Assembly: GCF_001886265.1 (NCBI RefSeq)
Contig: NZ_JXLE01000003.1
Location: 124,001 to 188,000, forward strand
Source of the DNA: Enterococcus thailandicus
Lineage (GTDB): Bacteria; Bacillota; Bacilli; Lactobacillales; Enterococcaceae
Length of the DNA: 64,000 nucleotides
Direction: 5' to 3'
Below, piece after piece: positions 1 through 11,732 of this stretch; within the stretch, counting starts at the first letter, position 1; each line of letters begins with the position of its first letter. Under the pieces are notes generated by a model, which saw only the letters and a list, made by a program, of their open reading frames with translations, was not told where the DNA came from and ran no database searches. The position numbers were made by a program, and so were the translations under genes.

Positions 1-805
1 CTTCTGGTACTTTTTCTGTATTCACCAACACCGTATCAATAAATTTCTCCTGTAAGTGTTCGTGCAACACACGTATGTGATCCGCATCAGTGAAATGTTC
101 CGTTTCACCTTTTTGCGTCATGATATTACAGATGTAAACAACTTCTGCTTTTGTTTTAACGATTGCTTCGCCGATTTCAGGAATAACTAAGTTGGGCAAG
201 ATACTCGTAAACAAACTTCCCGGACCAAGTACAACCATATCTGCTTCCGCAATAGCATTCACAACTTTACGCGCTGCTTTTGCTACTTGATCGTCCGTCG
301 TATTTCGCACAAAGACATGGTCAATCGTTTTACGATCTAACGCAATTTTTGATTCACCAACAGCTGTTGTTCCATCTTTAAATACAGCATGGAGCGTTAA
401 AGGTGTTTCAGACGATGGATAAATATGCCCATCTACGTGCATCATTCTCGACAATAACTGAATCGCATCGTACGTACTACCTCTCATTTCTGAAACAGCC
501 GCAATAATCAAGTTACCAATACTATGATTAGCTAAGAATTGATCCTCTTTCTTAAAACGATATTGAAAAATATCTTCATAAAACTGAGGCATATCAGAAA
601 GTGCCACCAATACGTTTCGCAAATCACCAGGTGGTGCCATTGAAATTGATTCCCGAATTGCACCACTACTTCCTCCATCATCCGCCACTGTTACAATGGC
701 CGTTAAGTCTGCGCCTTGATTGCGTAAACTTTTCAAGATAACTGGGAGACCCGTTCCACCCCCGACTACCACAATTTTTGGTTTTCTAATTCGATAGGTC
801 TTCAT
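1..805 (-). CDS. yvcK: YvcK/CofD-like gluconeogenesis factor, 3' end outside window
   Basis: Partial gene: about 268 codons are present and the C-terminus runs off the left edge. The N-terminus reads [20 protein letters not shown], followed by a [10 protein letters not shown] segment and PPGDLRN, typical of the UPF0052/YvcK family, which binds UDP-GlcNAc and supports growth and cell-wall balance on gluconeogenic carbon in Bacillus. It starts 2 nt after the rapZ stop codon, the standard rapZ-yvcK-whiA order of Firmicutes, so it should be co-transcribed with rapZ. The family and placement are clear; the regulatory role in this organism is inferred from other species. Confidence 0.93.
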   Translation of the reverse strand, partial: MKTYRIRKPKIVVVGGGTGLPVILKSLRNQGADLTAIVTVADDGGSSGAIRESISMAPPGDLRNVLVALSDMPQFYEDIFQYRFKKEDQFLANHSIGNLIIAAVSEMRGSTYDAIQLLSRMMHVDGHIYPSSETPLTLHAVFKDGTTAVGESKIALDRKTIDHVFVRNTTDDQVAKAARKVVNAIAEADMVVLGPGSLFTSILPNLVIPEIGEAIVKTKAEVVYICNIMTQKGETEHFTDADHIRVLHEHLQEKFIDTVLVNTEKVPE

Positions 806-807
806 AT

Positions 808-1692
808 TCAAGAGCGATTCACCGTCTCTTTCCGCTTATCTTTGTCACGGTGCGTAACATTCACTTTATAATTTTCACTCAACGCTTTTGATAAACGTTC
901 TGTTAAAGCAACTGAACGATGTTGTCCGCCGGTACAACCAATTGCAACAGTCAAGCTGCTCTTTCCTTCTTTGACATATCCCGGCAAAACAGTCTCCAAT
1001 AAATGAAGAAATTGACTATAAAAATCCTCTGTTTCAGTAAACGACATCACATAATCATAAACGGGTTGATCCATTCCAGTTAACGGACGTAACTCTGGAA
1101 TGTAATGAGGATTTGGTAAAAAACGCACATCCATCACAATATCTGAATCAATCGGTAACCCGTATTTGAATCCAAAAGAAACAAATTCAATTCGGAAGCC
1201 TTGATCTTCTTGCGTTTTGAACGTAGCAATGATTTTTTCTCTTAATTGGCGTGGCGTCATCGTTGTCGTATCGATAACAACGGATGCTTGCACCTTTAAT
1301 TCATTTAAAATTGCACGTTCTTTACGGATTCCTTCAGTTACTAGGCCATCCATTGCCATCGGATGGGTACGACGAGTTTCTTTGTAGCGGGCTACTAATT
1401 CTTCATCTGAAGCATCTAAGAACAGAATCGAAGTATCAATGAAATCCGTATTGACAATTTCAATCAACATTTTTTGAATTTCTTCAAAGAATGAACGAGA
1501 ACGTAAATCGACACCTAATGCCATTTTTGTTACCTTTCCAGATTCTTTGATTAGTTCCCAAAATTTAGGAATCAATCTTGGAGGCATGTTATCAATACAA
1601 AAGTATCCCATGTCCTCAAAACTTTGTATCGCCACAGTTTTTCCTGCGCCGCTCATTCCTGTAATAATTACGAGTTGTAAATTTTCAGCCAT
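808..1692 (-). CDS. rapZ: RapZ/YvcJ nucleotide-binding RNase adapter protein
   Basis: 294 residues from the chosen start. A P-loop GMSGAGKT lies at about residues 12-19, and the conserved C-terminal segment [19 protein letters not shown] is present. The longer frame starts at 1719, but that codon sits directly behind a -10 box, and AGAGAGGGG is well placed for the ATG at 1692, so the shorter form is preferred. RapZ in E. coli controls GlmZ/GlmS; the Gram-positive YvcJ binds and hydrolyses nucleotides and has been linked to competence in Bacillus. First gene of the rapZ-yvcK unit. Confidence 0.94.
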   Translation of the reverse strand: MAENLQLVIITGMSGAGKTVAIQSFEDMGYFCIDNMPPRLIPKFWELIKESGKVTKMALGVDLRSRSFFEEIQKMLIEIVNTDFIDTSILFLDASDEELVARYKETRRTHPMAMDGLVTEGIRKERAILNELKVQASVVIDTTTMTPRQLREKIIATFKTQEDQGFRIEFVSFGFKYGLPIDSDIVMDVRFLPNPHYIPELRPLTGMDQPVYDYVMSFTETEDFYSQFLHLLETVLPGYVKEGKSSLTVAIGCTGGQHRSVALTERLSKALSENYKVNVTHRDKDKRKETVNRS

Positions 1693-1723
1693 CTTCTCGA
1701 ACCCCTCTCTAATTGTCATTTAA

Positions 1724-1732
1724 ATTATATCA
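1724..1732 (-). promoter_or_regulatory. Extended -10 promoter of rapZ-yvcK
   Basis: On the minus strand the sequence TGATATAAT is an extended -10 element (TGn-TATAAT). No good -35 is visible at 17 bp. It lies 32 nt upstream of the chosen rapZ ATG and argues against the longer rapZ start. Confidence 0.55.
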
Positions 1733-1803
1733 TTCCGGGCGTATCATCGCTAGCTATATCTTTCCTATTTATGGAATTTTCATGGAAAAATAACCTGTTG
1801 TTA

Positions 1804-1855
1804 CAAAAAACTTGGACCAAATACCACAAATGATGATACTTGCTCCAAGTTTTTC
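1804..1855 (-). terminator. Terminator downstream of racD
   Basis: On the minus strand a hairpin with arms AAACTTGGA / TCCAAGTTT is followed by a T-rich tail. It lies just past the racD stop and before the rapZ promoter. Confidence 0.6.
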
Positions 1856-1885
1856 TATCGTTAACGATTCAATTAATTGTCGCTA

Positions 1886-2608
1886 CTATTTAGCATTAGA
1901 AGATTGTTCCCGAAATTTTTCTGCTAGCTCAATTGTTCGATCAGCCAAAATTGATTGTGCATCAATCACTGGGTACGTATTATCAGAAGCAAATTCTTGC
2001 ATCAATGATAATTCGGTACAACCCAAAATGATTTTTTCACAGTTTAGTTGTCCGACCGCTTCCTCTAAAATTTCATAGTACAAAGCTTCATTTAAATAGT
2101 CTGATTCTTTGATATCATGATAAATCAAATGATTGATTTTCGCTTGTAGTTTGTCATCAGGAGTCACTACGTCAAAGCCTAATTGTCTCACTTCACGCTC
2201 ATAAATTCCTGCCTTCATGCTACCTTCTGTCCCTAAGATAGCTACTGAACCAGTCGTTTGTTGACGAACTAACTCGTTGGCTGCTTCTCTTGGCATATGC
2301 AAGATTGGGATATTTGTTGCTGCTTGTAGCTCATCAAAAAAATAATGTGCTGTATTACAAGTCAATACGATAAAGTTTGGCTGTAGTAGGTTTTGCTTTT
2401 CAATATCATCCAGCAAATAAGGAATTGGATTTTCCTTCTCACGATCTAAAATATAAGCAGTTCGATCCGGTACCGTTGCATGATTGAACAATACATAGTT
2501 TAGATATTCTTGGTCCCTAGTTGCATTCGTGCGGTGATTGATCAAGCGGACAAAACTCTCCGTTGCCATTGTTCCCATACCGCCCAAAATACTGAAAAAA
2601 TTCTCCAT
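1886..2608 (-). CDS. racD: Aspartate racemase (Asp/Glu racemase family)
   Basis: 240 residues. The two catalytic cysteines of the Asp/Glu racemase fold are visible: Cys84 in [10 protein letters not shown] and Cys197 in ILGCTEL. It would interconvert L- and D-aspartate without PLP in the cytoplasm. It starts 2 nt after the stop of the D-aspartate ligase gene and is followed by a terminator, so the two form a two-gene operon: the racemase makes D-Asp and the ligase attaches it to peptidoglycan precursors. Substrate assignment comes mainly from this partner; the protein sequence alone would not exclude another amino acid. Confidence 0.88.
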   Translation of the reverse strand: MENFFSILGGMGTMATESFVRLINHRTNATRDQEYLNYVLFNHATVPDRTAYILDREKENPIPYLLDDIEKQNLLQPNFIVLTCNTAHYFFDELQAATNIPILHMPREAANELVRQQTTGSVAILGTEGSMKAGIYEREVRQLGFDVVTPDDKLQAKINHLIYHDIKESDYLNEALYYEILEEAVGQLNCEKIILGCTELSLMQEFASDNTYPVIDAQSILADRTIELAEKFREQSSNAK

Positions 2609-2610
2609 GA

Positions 2611-3876
2611 CTAGCCTTCTTTCACATGAAAATATTTTTTGAATCGAGGAATATAGTTATGGAACATATATTTCATTAGTACCCATCGTTTCAATGAACG
2701 ATCGCCATCATAAAATACAGTTGTACCAAAACGTTTTTCCTGAATCATTTTTTCTGCAATTTTTTTATCTTCGTTCTCTCTAGCATATGTTAAAAAGATT
2801 TTTTTAGGTACGCCCAGCCATAGTTTTGCGTCTGCGGAATCTTTCGTACCATAAATAGTTTCTGTAAATGGTTCATGGAATACTCTGTCTTCTGTAACGA
2901 AGCGCGCTAAATTTAGCCCATTCAACGTAACAAAGAAGCTACTACGTCCTTGGCGTAAGTTGATTTCAAATAATTTGTATTCTCCATCGCGTGGATCATA
3001 TTTCATATCAAAATTCGCAAAACCAGTATACTCGATTGTTTCCAAAAATTTCTTGATTGTCTGGTAAATTTTTTCATTGTAATCAGGCATGATTACGACA
3101 TAATTACCGATTGATGCAGGTGTTGGATCTTCCAAAAGTGGATGTCCCAAACACATCATCCGAACCTGATGATTTTCATCAACATAGGCATTTAACACGC
3201 GCATATTGCTGTCATCTCCAGGAATGAAATCTTGAACAATCATTTCACTTGTATATCCAGCTTCGTAAATTCGTCCTAAAATCAAGTCAAATTCTTCACG
3301 ATTATCGATAATAAATGCTTTTTTTCGTCCTTCAAATTGAATAGAAAGATACTCTACACTATTTGCTGGTTTTAACGCTACTGGAAACTCAAATGGCAAG
3401 TCTTGTTCCAAGCGGCCATTCACTAACATTGGTTCTCTAACAATCAATGTTTTGGGATAAGGAAGTTGATATTCTTCGCAAACTTCATAAAAGCTTACTT
3501 TATTAATTAATCGTTCGAATAATGAATAATCAATATACGGACAAATAAAGTATGCTGAAAGTTCTTCTTTATGTTGAGAAATCAACTCTGCATATCCATC
3601 TCCACAAGCAATCAACAAATATTTTTTACTTTGATCTGAATATTTTTCTTTTGCCAAGCGTAGCATCGTTTCAATAAAAACTGGATCCTTATCAAAACCT
3701 GGAATTACTTCGACGCTCACGATGTTGCTGTAACGAGTTGGCGCAAGTTGGTTTGAAGCATATGCTTGGCACACTTTACCATAAGCTTCATTAAATGAAC
3801 GTGCCATACCATAGACGTTCATATCACTTCCTAATAATATAGGAACAAATTCTTCATTTACATTACTATTCATCAC
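2611..3876 (-). CDS. aslfm: ATP-grasp D-aspartate ligase (peptidoglycan cross-bridge)
   Basis: 421 residues, the size of the E. faecium D-aspartate ligase Aslfm. ATP-grasp signs include [10 protein letters not shown] and a metal-binding stretch ending in [12 protein letters not shown]. The enzyme activates the beta-carboxyl of D-Asp and adds it to the lysine side chain of the UDP-MurNAc-pentapeptide, giving the D-Asx cross-bridge of the E. faecium / Lactococcus cell wall. The downstream racemase supplies the substrate. The start MMNSNV leaves two adjacent ATGs; either is possible. Confidence 0.9.
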   Translation of the reverse strand: MMNSNVNEEFVPILLGSDMNVYGMARSFNEAYGKVCQAYASNQLAPTRYSNIVSVEVIPGFDKDPVFIETMLRLAKEKYSDQSKKYLLIACGDGYAELISQHKEELSAYFICPYIDYSLFERLINKVSFYEVCEEYQLPYPKTLIVREPMLVNGRLEQDLPFEFPVALKPANSVEYLSIQFEGRKKAFIIDNREEFDLILGRIYEAGYTSEMIVQDFIPGDDSNMRVLNAYVDENHQVRMMCLGHPLLEDPTPASIGNYVVIMPDYNEKIYQTIKKFLETIEYTGFANFDMKYDPRDGEYKLFEINLRQGRSSFFVTLNGLNLARFVTEDRVFHEPFTETIYGTKDSADAKLWLGVPKKIFLTYARENEDKKIAEKMIQEKRFGTTVFYDGDRSLKRWVLMKYMFHNYIPRFKKYFHVKEG

Positions 3877-3930
3877 AATCTCTCACTTACTCATTAATCT
3901 ACTGATTCTTTATTTAACTACACAAGGAAT

Positions 3931-3958
3931 ATCATACCATAAAGAAAAAAGCAATCAA
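3931..3958 (-). promoter_or_regulatory. Candidate promoter of the D-Asp ligase/racemase operon
   Basis: On the minus strand TTGATT, a 16-bp spacer and TATGAT preceded by TG (extended -10). It overlaps the uvrA terminator, so the -35 falls inside the hairpin sequence. Confidence 0.45.
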
Positions 3959-3978
3959 AGGAAACTCCTCCGATTGCT
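3945..3978 (-). terminator. Terminator downstream of uvrA
   Basis: On the minus strand a 12-bp stem (AGCAATC... / ...GATTGCT, with inner G-T pairs), 5-nt loop and TTTTTTC tail. It is 160 nt past the uvrA stop. Confidence 0.8.
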
Positions 3979-4140
3979 CAATTCTTTTTTGAACGGATTG
4001 AACTTATAGGAAGTTTTTATCTATACCAATTCAGTGTAGAAAGAACTACCTTGTAATGTATTTTAGAAGATGCTATCTAAAAAAACAAGTGTTTTATCAT
4101 CTTTTAAAGTTTTTTTAACCATATCACCATTTTTTAATTT

Positions 4141-6966
4141 TTAGACCTTTTCATTCATCACTTTTTCTAGGTATCGCCCAGTATAACTCTCTTTTACTTG
4201 GACAATATCTTCTGGTGTTCCAGTGGCTAAAATCGTTCCGCCACCATCACCACCTTCTGGTCCCAAATCAATGATGTAATCTGCCGTTTTGATGACATCT
4301 AAGTTATGCTCAATCACTAATACTGTATTTCCTGCATCCACTAGACGTTGCAAAACATCTAGTAAGCGTGCAATATCATCTGCATGTAGTCCAGTCGTTG
4401 GCTCATCAAGAATATAAAAATTCTTTCCGTTAGATATTTTATGCAGCTCACTGGCTAACTTCATCCGTTGTGCTTCCCCACCGGATAATGTTGTTGCCGG
4501 TTGCCCCATTGTAATATAACCCAAACCAACATCCACGATTGTCTTTAATTTACGATGAATCTTAGGAATATGTTGGAAGAATTCTACAGCATCTTCAACA
4601 GTCATTTCTAAAATATCAGCAATGTTTTTCCCTTTATAACGTACTTCCAATGTTTCAGAATTGTATCGTTTTCCATGACAAACTTCACAAGGAACATAGA
4701 CATCCGGTAAGAAGTGCATCTCGATTTTGATGATTCCGTCACCCCGACAAGCTTCACATCGGCCACCTTTTACGTTAAAACTAAAGCGCCCTTTTTTATA
4801 GCCACGCATTTTGGCTTCGTTTGTTTGTGCAAAAAGATCACGAACATCGTCAAAGACACTTGTATAGGTTGCTGGATTACTTCTTGGTGTCCGACCAATC
4901 GGGCTTTGATCGATATCAATGATTTTTTCAATCGTTTCATAGCCAGAAATCGTTTTGAATTTACCCGGTTTAGCTGAATTTCGATTTAATTTTTGTGCAA
5001 GAGCTTTTTTCAAAATACCATTAACTAAAGTACTTTTTCCAGAACCAGAGACACCAGTGACTGCCACAAATTCTGCTAAAGGAAACTCCACGGTCACATT
5101 TTTCAAATTATTTTCTGCTGCTCCAGTAATTTTAATTGCTTCACCATTTCCTTGACGACGCGTTGTTGGCACAGCAATTTTCTTTTTCCCTGAAAGATAT
5201 TGTCCTGTTAACGAATGAGGATCCTTCGCAACTTCCGCAGGTGTACCAGCTGCAACGATTTGTCCGCCTTGCTCACCCGCGCCTGGTCCTACATCAATCA
5301 GATAATCAGCTGCTCGCATGGTATCTTCATCATGTTCCACAACAATCAAGGTATTTCCTAAATCTCTCATTTTCTTCAATGAACCAATCAAACGATCATT
5401 ATCACGTTGATGCAATCCAATCGATGGCTCATCCAAAATATACAGAACACCGGAAAGATTTGAGCCAATTTGGGTAGCTAAGCGAATACGTTGCGCTTCC
5501 CCACCAGATAGTGTTCCAGAAGCCCGACTCAAAGTTAAATATTCCAAGCCAACATTTTCTAAGAATGATAGTCGATCATTAACTTCTTTTAAAATTGGTT
5601 TAGCAATCATCGTTTCTTGTTCTGATAAAGTTAAATCAGAGAAGAAGTCAACTGCCTTTTTGATTGACAATTCATTTGTTTCACCAATATTTGTTCCATT
5701 AATTTTGACAGACAATGCTTGCGGATTTAAACGTAATCCTTTACATGTTTGACAAGTTAATTCAGTCATATATTGACGCATTTGTTCTCTCGTAAAATCA
5801 CTACTTGTTTCTTGGTAACGACGCGCGATATTCTTTAGTACGCCTTCAAAAGAAGCTTCAACATCACGCACACCACCAAAATCATTTTCGTAATGGAAAT
5901 GGAATAATTCATCCGTCCCATTCAAAACAATTTCTTGATGCTCTGTTGGCAACTCATCAAACGGTGTGTTCATATCAATTCCATAGCTTTCACACGCTTG
6001 CGCCAACATTTGAGGATAGTATTGAGAACTAATTGGATTCCATGGAACAATTGCTCCTTCAGCCAAGGTCTTCGCACGATCAGGAATAACTAAATCTTGG
6101 TCGACTTCTAATTTCAAACCAAGTCCATCACAATCTGGACAAGCTCCAAATGGCGCATTGAATGAAAATAGTCGTGGTTCTAGTTCACCAACTGTAAAGC
6201 CACAATAAGGGCAAGAGTAATGTTCACTGAATAACATTTCTTCTTCACCAATCACATCAACCAAGGCATATCCATCTGCCAAACGTAATGCTGCTTCAAA
6301 AGAATCGAACAAACGTGAACGAATGCCCTCTTTTACCACAATTCGGTCAATAACAATCGCAATATCATGTTTTTTATTCTTTTCTAGTTCAGGAGCCTCA
6401 GTAATATCAAAGGTATCGCCATTCACTCGTACACGAACGTAACCTTCTTTTTGGATTCGCTCAAATACTTTTTTATGTTGCCCTTTTTTCTTTGCAACAA
6501 TTGGTGCTAAAATTTGGATTTTTGTCCGTTCTGGCAATTCCAATACTTGATCAACCATTTGTTCAACCGATTGACTGGTAATCTCAATGTGGTCATTAGG
6601 ACAGATTGGGTGTCCCACACGAGCAAAAAGCAAACGCAGATAATCATTGATTTCCGTTACTGTTCCTACCGTTGAACGAGGATTTTTACTTGTCGTTTTT
6701 TGGTCAATCGAAATCGCCGGACTTAAGCCATCGATACTATCAACATCTGGTTTATCCATTTGTCCCAAAAACTGACGAGCATAGGCTGAGAGACTTTCGA
6801 CATAACGTCGTTGTCCCTCTGCATAAAGTGTATCGAAAGCTAATGAGCTTTTCCCAGAACCAGATAACCCTGTAATTACTACAAATTTATCTCTTGGAAT
6901 TGTTACATCTACATTTTTTAAGTTGTGCGCTCTGGCGCCATGAATAATAATTTTATCGTTAGCCAT
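4141..6966 (-). CDS. uvrA: UvrA, excinuclease ABC subunit A
   Basis: 941 residues, full length. The first ABC ATPase P-loop GLSGSGKS is at residues 33-40 and the second is GVSGSGKST near residue 638. Zinc modules CPYC...CPDC and CEAC...CEVC and both LSGGEAQR signature motifs are present. UvrA recognises bulky DNA lesions and loads UvrB in nucleotide excision repair. It is 16 nt downstream of uvrB in one operon that carries an SOS box. Confidence 0.98.
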   Translation of the reverse strand: MANDKIIIHGARAHNLKNVDVTIPRDKFVVITGLSGSGKSSLAFDTLYAEGQRRYVESLSAYARQFLGQMDKPDVDSIDGLSPAISIDQKTTSKNPRSTVGTVTEINDYLRLLFARVGHPICPNDHIEITSQSVEQMVDQVLELPERTKIQILAPIVAKKKGQHKKVFERIQKEGYVRVRVNGDTFDITEAPELEKNKKHDIAIVIDRIVVKEGIRSRLFDSFEAALRLADGYALVDVIGEEEMLFSEHYSCPYCGFTVGELEPRLFSFNAPFGACPDCDGLGLKLEVDQDLVIPDRAKTLAEGAIVPWNPISSQYYPQMLAQACESYGIDMNTPFDELPTEHQEIVLNGTDELFHFHYENDFGGVRDVEASFEGVLKNIARRYQETSSDFTREQMRQYMTELTCQTCKGLRLNPQALSVKINGTNIGETNELSIKKAVDFFSDLTLSEQETMIAKPILKEVNDRLSFLENVGLEYLTLSRASGTLSGGEAQRIRLATQIGSNLSGVLYILDEPSIGLHQRDNDRLIGSLKKMRDLGNTLIVVEHDEDTMRAADYLIDVGPGAGEQGGQIVAAGTPAEVAKDPHSLTGQYLSGKKKIAVPTTRRQGNGEAIKITGAAENNLKNVTVEFPLAEFVAVTGVSGSGKSTLVNGILKKALAQKLNRNSAKPGKFKTISGYETIEKIIDIDQSPIGRTPRSNPATYTSVFDDVRDLFAQTNEAKMRGYKKGRFSFNVKGGRCEACRGDGIIKIEMHFLPDVYVPCEVCHGKRYNSETLEVRYKGKNIADILEMTVEDAVEFFQHIPKIHRKLKTIVDVGLGYITMGQPATTLSGGEAQRMKLASELHKISNGKNFYILDEPTTGLHADDIARLLDVLQRLVDAGNTVLVIEHNLDVIKTADYIIDLGPEGGDGGGTILATGTPEDIVQVKESYTGRYLEKVMNEKV

Positions 6967-6982
6967 CTCGTCCTCCTGCTCT

Positions 6983-8977
6983 TTACTCTGCTGCTTTCAA
7001 TTCTAAAATCGTATCACGTAAATTAGCGGCAGTTTCAAAATCTAAAGCTTTCGCAGCATCTTTCATTTCTTTTTCTAATTTCATCAGTAAATCAGCTTTT
7101 TCTTTTCGACTCATTTCATTGTAAGAAACTTGAACGGTTCCTTTTGATTCATCTTTTGCCTCTTTCGTAATAGAAATCAAATCACGAATTTCTTTGATAA
7201 TCGTTTTCGGTACGATCCCATGTTCTTCATTATAAGCTTCTTGAATCGAACGTCTCCGTGCCGTTTCATCCATTGCTGATCGCATGGAGTCCGTTATTTT
7301 ATCAGCATACATAATTACTTTACCTTCTGAATTTCGCGCTGCACGTCCAATTGTTTGGACAAGTGAACGCTCACTTCTCAAGAAGCCCTCTTTATCAGCA
7401 TCTAAAATGGCTACCAACGAAACTTCAGGGACATCTAATCCTTCACGCAATAAATTAATCCCAACTAAAACATCAAATTCACCTAAACGTAAGTCACGAA
7501 TGATTTCCGTTCTTTCAAGTGTTTTGATATCACTGTGTAGATATTTAACTTTGATACCAAGCTCTTTAAAGTAATCCGTCAAGTCCTCAGACATTTTTTT
7601 CGTTAAGGTCGTCACAAAAACACGTTCGTTTTTCTCCACGCGTTCATTGATTTCACCAACCAAATCATCAATTTGTCCCATGATAGGGCGAACTTCAATC
7701 ACTGGATCTAATAAACCGGTTGGACGAATAATTTGCTGGATCACTGTATCTGTTTGCTCATGTTCATAAGGTCCCGGTGTAGCTGAAACATAGATAATTT
7801 GATGGACATGTTGCTCAAATTCTTCTAATCTCAACGGCCGATTGTCAAGTGCTGAAGGCAAACGGAAACCATAATCAACCAACATTTGCTTTCTTGCTCG
7901 GTCACCGTTATACATCCCGCGAATTTGAGGCATCGTTACATGGGACTCATCAATGACAATCAAGAAATCTTCTGGAAAGAAATCAAGTAACGTATAAGGT
8001 GGCTCTCCTTCTTTTCGGCCATCCATATGACGCGAATAGTTTTCGATTCCTGAAGTGTAGCCCATCTCCAACATCATCTCAATATCATAATTTGTTCGTT
8101 GTTCCAATCGTTGTGCTTCTAATAACTGATTATCTTCTCGTAACACTTTTAAGCGCAACTCTAGTTCAGTTTTGATATTCGCAACGGCTTGTTCCATATG
8201 CTCATCATTTGTTACAAAGTGAGTAGCCGGAAAAATAGCGACATGTTCTGTTTCTCCAAGCACTTCGCCAGTTAATGCATCTACTTCACGAATCCGTTCG
8301 ACTTCATCACCAAAAAATTCGACTCTCAAAGCACGTTCATCACGTGAAGCTGGAAAAATTTCCACCACGTCACCACGCACTCGGAACCGACCACGCTGAA
8401 AGTCAATATCATTTCGTTCAAAATTAATCCCAACTAAATTACGAATCAATTGATTACGGTCAAGTTCTGCTCCTTGTCGAACCGAAACAACTTGCTTTTG
8501 ATACTCAAAAGGTGAACCTAATCCGAAAATACAAGAAACAGATGCAATCACAATCGTATCGTTTCGCTCTAAAAGGGAACTCGTAGCCGAATGACGTAAC
8601 TTATCAATTTCGTCATTGACACTTGAGTCCTTTTCAATATAAGTATCACTAGATGGAACATACGCTTCTGGCTGATAGTAATCATAATAGGAAACAAAAT
8701 ATTCAACCGCGTTTTTTGGAAAGAATTCTTTAAACTCTCCATATAATTGTCCAGCTAAAGTTTTATTATGTGCAATAATCAATGTTGGTTTATTTACTTC
8801 CTGGATCACATTGGAAATCGTATAGGTCTTCCCCGTACCGGTTGCACCTAATAAGATTTGCGCTTTTTTCCCACCAACAACACCATCAACTAATTGGCGT
8901 ATCGCTTCAGGTTGATCCCCCGCTGGTTGGTACTTCGAGACAAGCTCAAATCGTTGAGAGGTATCTCTTTCAATCAT
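6983..8977 (-). CDS. uvrB: UvrB, excinuclease ABC subunit B
   Basis: 664 residues. P-loop GATGTGKT at 44-51, the DNA-wedging beta-hairpin [12 protein letters not shown], the DESH helicase motif, and a C-terminal UVR domain at about 626-660 that contacts UvrC. UvrB verifies damage after UvrA and holds the pre-incision complex. First gene of uvrBA; the operator 100 nt upstream suggests DNA-damage induction. Confidence 0.98.
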   Translation of the reverse strand: MIERDTSQRFELVSKYQPAGDQPEAIRQLVDGVVGGKKAQILLGATGTGKTYTISNVIQEVNKPTLIIAHNKTLAGQLYGEFKEFFPKNAVEYFVSYYDYYQPEAYVPSSDTYIEKDSSVNDEIDKLRHSATSSLLERNDTIVIASVSCIFGLGSPFEYQKQVVSVRQGAELDRNQLIRNLVGINFERNDIDFQRGRFRVRGDVVEIFPASRDERALRVEFFGDEVERIREVDALTGEVLGETEHVAIFPATHFVTNDEHMEQAVANIKTELELRLKVLREDNQLLEAQRLEQRTNYDIEMMLEMGYTSGIENYSRHMDGRKEGEPPYTLLDFFPEDFLIVIDESHVTMPQIRGMYNGDRARKQMLVDYGFRLPSALDNRPLRLEEFEQHVHQIIYVSATPGPYEHEQTDTVIQQIIRPTGLLDPVIEVRPIMGQIDDLVGEINERVEKNERVFVTTLTKKMSEDLTDYFKELGIKVKYLHSDIKTLERTEIIRDLRLGEFDVLVGINLLREGLDVPEVSLVAILDADKEGFLRSERSLVQTIGRAARNSEGKVIMYADKITDSMRSAMDETARRRSIQEAYNEEHGIVPKTIIKEIRDLISITKEAKDESKGTVQVSYNEMSRKEKADLLMKLEKEMKDAAKALDFETAANLRDTILELKAAE

Positions 8978-9060
8978 TTTTCGTCCCCCTTTTCATTCAT
9001 TCCTTTTCATTTTATGACTTGCAAAAAGAAAAGGAAAGCAAAGGCATTCCTTACTAAAAA

Positions 9061-9089
9061 ATTATAACACACCGAACATACTTTCGCCA
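9061..9089 (-). promoter_or_regulatory. uvrBA promoter with embedded LexA/DinR SOS box
   Basis: The plus-strand 14-mer CGAACATACTTTCG at 9073-9086 matches the Gram-positive SOS box CGAACATATGTTCG at 12 of 14 positions. On the minus strand it falls between a weak -35 (TGGCGA) and an extended -10 (TGTTATAAT at 9061-9069). LexA bound there would block RNA polymerase. Confidence 0.75.
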
Positions 9090-9110
9090 CTTCTTTCCCT
9101 CGACTGCAGA

Positions 9111-9149
9111 TGTTAGGTTTTATAACATTGATTGTTAGGTTTTGTCGCT
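9111..9149. promoter_or_regulatory. Tandem GlnR-like operators upstream of the Gln transporter
   Basis: Site 1 (9111-9127) is TGTTA-N7-TAACA, an exact fit to the GlnR/TnrA consensus TGTNA-N7-TNACA. Site 2 (9133-9149) repeats the left half and spacer (TGTTAGGTTTT) 22 bp later, but its right half is degenerate (TCGCT). Both lie upstream of the promoter of the transporter genes. Confidence 0.75.
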
Positions 9150-9175
9150 TTTTTCATTTTTTTAAGCTTCAGAAC

Positions 9176-9205
9176 TTGTCTGATTCATTACTTTTCCCCT
9201 ATAAT
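9176..9205 (+). promoter_or_regulatory. Promoter of the glutamine-type transporter operon
   Basis: TTGTCT, an 18-bp spacer and TATAAT, followed by AGGAGG before the ATG at 9236. Confidence 0.65.
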
Positions 9206-9235
9206 AAACAGATATTGAGAATTTAGGAGGTAATT

Positions 9236-10729
9236 ATGAAAAGAAAGCATTTATTCTACTCGTTCATTTTCATAATGGTAGGATTTGTCACACTTGCAAC
9301 TAGCAATCCTGCCCAAGCAGAAACAAAAAATACGGAATCAAGCACCGCCGAGACGATGCAAATGATTCAATCCAAAAAAGACAAATACGTCGTTGCTAGC
9401 GACTCTGCCTTTGCACCATTCGAGTTTCAAAATACAGATGGCAAGTATGAAGGAATCGATGTTGAATTAATGAAACAGATTTCTGAGCTTCAAGGATTTA
9501 ATATCCAAATGGACTACCGCGGTTTTTCTGCTGCTTTGCAAGCGTTAGAATCTGGTCAAGCTGATGGCATGATTGCTGGAATGACCGTCACAGATGAGCG
9601 TAAACAAAGTTACGACTTTTCTGACACTTATTTCGATAGCGGAATCCAGTTAGGTGTAAAACAAAGTGATACATCCATTAAAGCCTACAAAGATTTAAAA
9701 GGAAAAACAGTTGGTGCCAAAGTCGGAACCGAAAGTGCGGAATTTCTAAGTAATCACGAAGAAGAATATGGCTATAAAATCAAATACTTTGATGCTGCTG
9801 ACCAACTATACGATGGGTTAAAAGTTGGTGCGATTGACGCAATAATGGATGACTATCCTGTCCTTGGTTATGCCATCAAACGAGGCCAAAAAATTGATAC
9901 ACCGATTGCAAAAGAATCTGGTGGTAAGTATGCCTTTGCAGTAAAAAAGGGTGAAAATCAAGAACTTTTAGCAATGTTCAATGAAGGTCTTAAAGAGTTA
10001 AAACGTACAGGAGCTTATGACAAAATCATCGACAAGTATGTAGCTACTTCAAATGAGTCAGCCGATTCAACCAAAGATGAATCAACAATCATTGGCTTGA
10101 TCAAAAACAATTATAAACCACTATTACGCGGTTTCTGGATGACGATCGTACTTGCTTTGGTATCATTTGCTTTGGCATTAGTTGTTGGTGTCATTTTCGG
10201 CTTATTCAGCGCTTCACCAATTCGTGCGCTACGCACAATCGCAACCATTTACGTTGATGTGATTCGCGGAATTCCAATGATGGTACTTGCCTTCTTCATT
10301 TTCTTTGGCTTACCTGGTATCGTTGGATTTACAATCCCTGATTTCATTGCCGGCGTTATTACATTGACATTAAACGCGAGTGCTTATATTGCAGAAATCG
10401 TTCGTGGCGGAATCAATGCTGTTCCTGTCGGACAAATGGAAGCTTCAAGAAGTTTAGGTTTATCTTATAATCGAACGATGCAAAAAATCATCTTGCCACA
10501 AGCAATTCGAATCATGCTCCCTTCATTCGTTAACCAGTTCGTTATCTCATTGAAGGATACAACAATCATCTCTGCAATTGGTGTTGTCGAATTACTTCAA
10601 GCTGGTAAAATTATCGTTGCCCGTACAACCCAAAGTACGTACGTTTACCTAATCATTGCAATCATGTATTTAGTTTTGATTACCGCTTTAACAAAATTAG
10701 CGAAAGTTTTAGAAAAGAAGGTGAAGTAA
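9236..10729 (+). CDS. glnP: Glutamine/polar amino acid ABC transporter, fused binding protein-permease
   Basis: 497 residues. An N-terminal signal peptide (about 1-28, ending AQA) is followed by one periplasmic-type amino acid binding domain (about 50-270, with [12 protein letters not shown] and [15 protein letters not shown]) and a C-terminal permease domain (about 285-497) containing the EAA loop ([25 protein letters not shown]). The binding domain would sit outside the membrane, tethered to its own permease. This differs from lactococcal GlnP, which has two binding domains. GlnR-like operators upstream support a nitrogen-regulated glutamine/glutamate role; exact substrate is inferred. Confidence 0.9.
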   Translation: MKRKHLFYSFIFIMVGFVTLATSNPAQAETKNTESSTAETMQMIQSKKDKYVVASDSAFAPFEFQNTDGKYEGIDVELMKQISELQGFNIQMDYRGFSAALQALESGQADGMIAGMTVTDERKQSYDFSDTYFDSGIQLGVKQSDTSIKAYKDLKGKTVGAKVGTESAEFLSNHEEEYGYKIKYFDAADQLYDGLKVGAIDAIMDDYPVLGYAIKRGQKIDTPIAKESGGKYAFAVKKGENQELLAMFNEGLKELKRTGAYDKIIDKYVATSNESADSTKDESTIIGLIKNNYKPLLRGFWMTIVLALVSFALALVVGVIFGLFSASPIRALRTIATIYVDVIRGIPMMVLAFFIFFGLPGIVGFTIPDFIAGVITLTLNASAYIAEIVRGGINAVPVGQMEASRSLGLSYNRTMQKIILPQAIRIMLPSFVNQFVISLKDTTIISAIGVVELLQAGKIIVARTTQSTYVYLIIAIMYLVLITALTKLAKVLEKKVK

Positions 10730-10730
10730 G

Positions 10731-11468
10731 ATGTCAGAAAAAATCTTAGTTGAACATCTTGTAAAAAAATATGGTGACAATACTGTATTGAACGATATCA
10801 ACGTCTCAATCAACGAAGGTGATGTCGTTTGTATCATTGGCCCTTCTGGTTCAGGAAAAAGTACTTTTCTGCGTTGTTTAAATCGTTTAGAAGAGCCAAC
10901 TGACGGAGATATTATCATCGACGGCGCTCACTTAATGGATAAAAACACAAATATCAATCTCGTTCGTCAACATATCGGAATGGTGTTCCAACATTTCAAT
11001 TTGTTCCCTCACCTTTCTGTTTTAGAAAATATTATTCTTGCGCCAATGGATTTGAAAAAGGAGTCTCGCGAAGAAGCAGAAAAGAAAGCAATCAAGCTAT
11101 TAGATACAGTTGGCTTGGCTGACAAAAAAGATATGTCACCAGAAATGCTCTCCGGCGGACAAAAACAACGCGTTGCGATCGCCCGTGCATTAGCAATGAA
11201 CCCAGACATCATGCTTTTTGACGAACCAACCTCTGCACTTGATCCAGAAATGGTCGGCGACGTTCTAAACGTCATGAAAAAACTTGCGAAGCAAGGAATG
11301 ACCATGGTCATCGTTACTCACGAAATGGGATTTGCCAAAGAAGTTGCCAATCGTGTCATGTTCATTGACGGTGGAAACTTCCTTGAAGATGGAACGCCAG
11401 AGCAAATTTTTGAAAATCCACAAAATGAACGTACAAAAGACTTTTTAGATAAAGTTTTAGATATTTAA
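10731..11468 (+). CDS. glnQ: Amino acid ABC transporter ATPase
   Basis: 245 residues. Walker [10 protein letters not shown] at 37-45, Q-loop VFQHFN, signature LSGGQ at 140-144, Walker B ending in DEP at about 164-166, and a switch histidine in VTHEM. It energises the preceding fused transporter protein; the start codon follows the upstream stop by one base. Length and motifs match polar amino acid importers. Confidence 0.93.
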   Translation: MSEKILVEHLVKKYGDNTVLNDINVSINEGDVVCIIGPSGSGKSTFLRCLNRLEEPTDGDIIIDGAHLMDKNTNINLVRQHIGMVFQHFNLFPHLSVLENIILAPMDLKKESREEAEKKAIKLLDTVGLADKKDMSPEMLSGGQKQRVAIARALAMNPDIMLFDEPTSALDPEMVGDVLNVMKKLAKQGMTMVIVTHEMGFAKEVANRVMFIDGGNFLEDGTPEQIFENPQNERTKDFLDKVLDI

Positions 11469-11499
11469 CAAAAGAACCTGAAACAGTTTCAACCCATGA

Positions 11500-11546
11500 A
11501 AAAGCATCGTCAAAATCTTGAATAAGGTTTTGACGATGCTTTTTTG
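11500..11546 (+). terminator. Terminator of glnPQ
   Basis: A 15-bp perfect stem (AAAGCATCGTCAAAA / TTTTGACGATGCTTT), 12-nt loop and T-run, 32 nt past the glnQ stop. Confidence 0.92.
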
Positions 11547-11692
11547 ATTTGTATTTTAGAAGAGCCAGTCGTCACTAAGCTCTTCTTTTATCCCTTTTAC
11601 TATTCATTACTGAAGGAATGACGCGTTCATCGCAGTTCTTTTTTACTCAGCTTATTTCCAAAAGAGTTTACTACATTGAACGTATAAGTAAT

Positions 11693-11731
11693 AAAACGGT
11701 GAAGCGACACATTTGTCAGCTTCACCGTTTT
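11693..11731 (-). terminator. Terminator of dnaJ
   Basis: 13-bp perfect stem AAAACGGTGAAGC / GCTTCACCGTTTT with a 13-nt loop. It begins one base after the dnaJ stop codon. It is symmetrical and may also stop plus-strand read-through. Confidence 0.85.
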
Positions 11732-11732
11732 A

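Noticed and set aside
1812-2078. Plus-strand frame of 88 residues at the end of racD
   Set aside because: Overlaps the racD terminator and coding region; no ribosome site.
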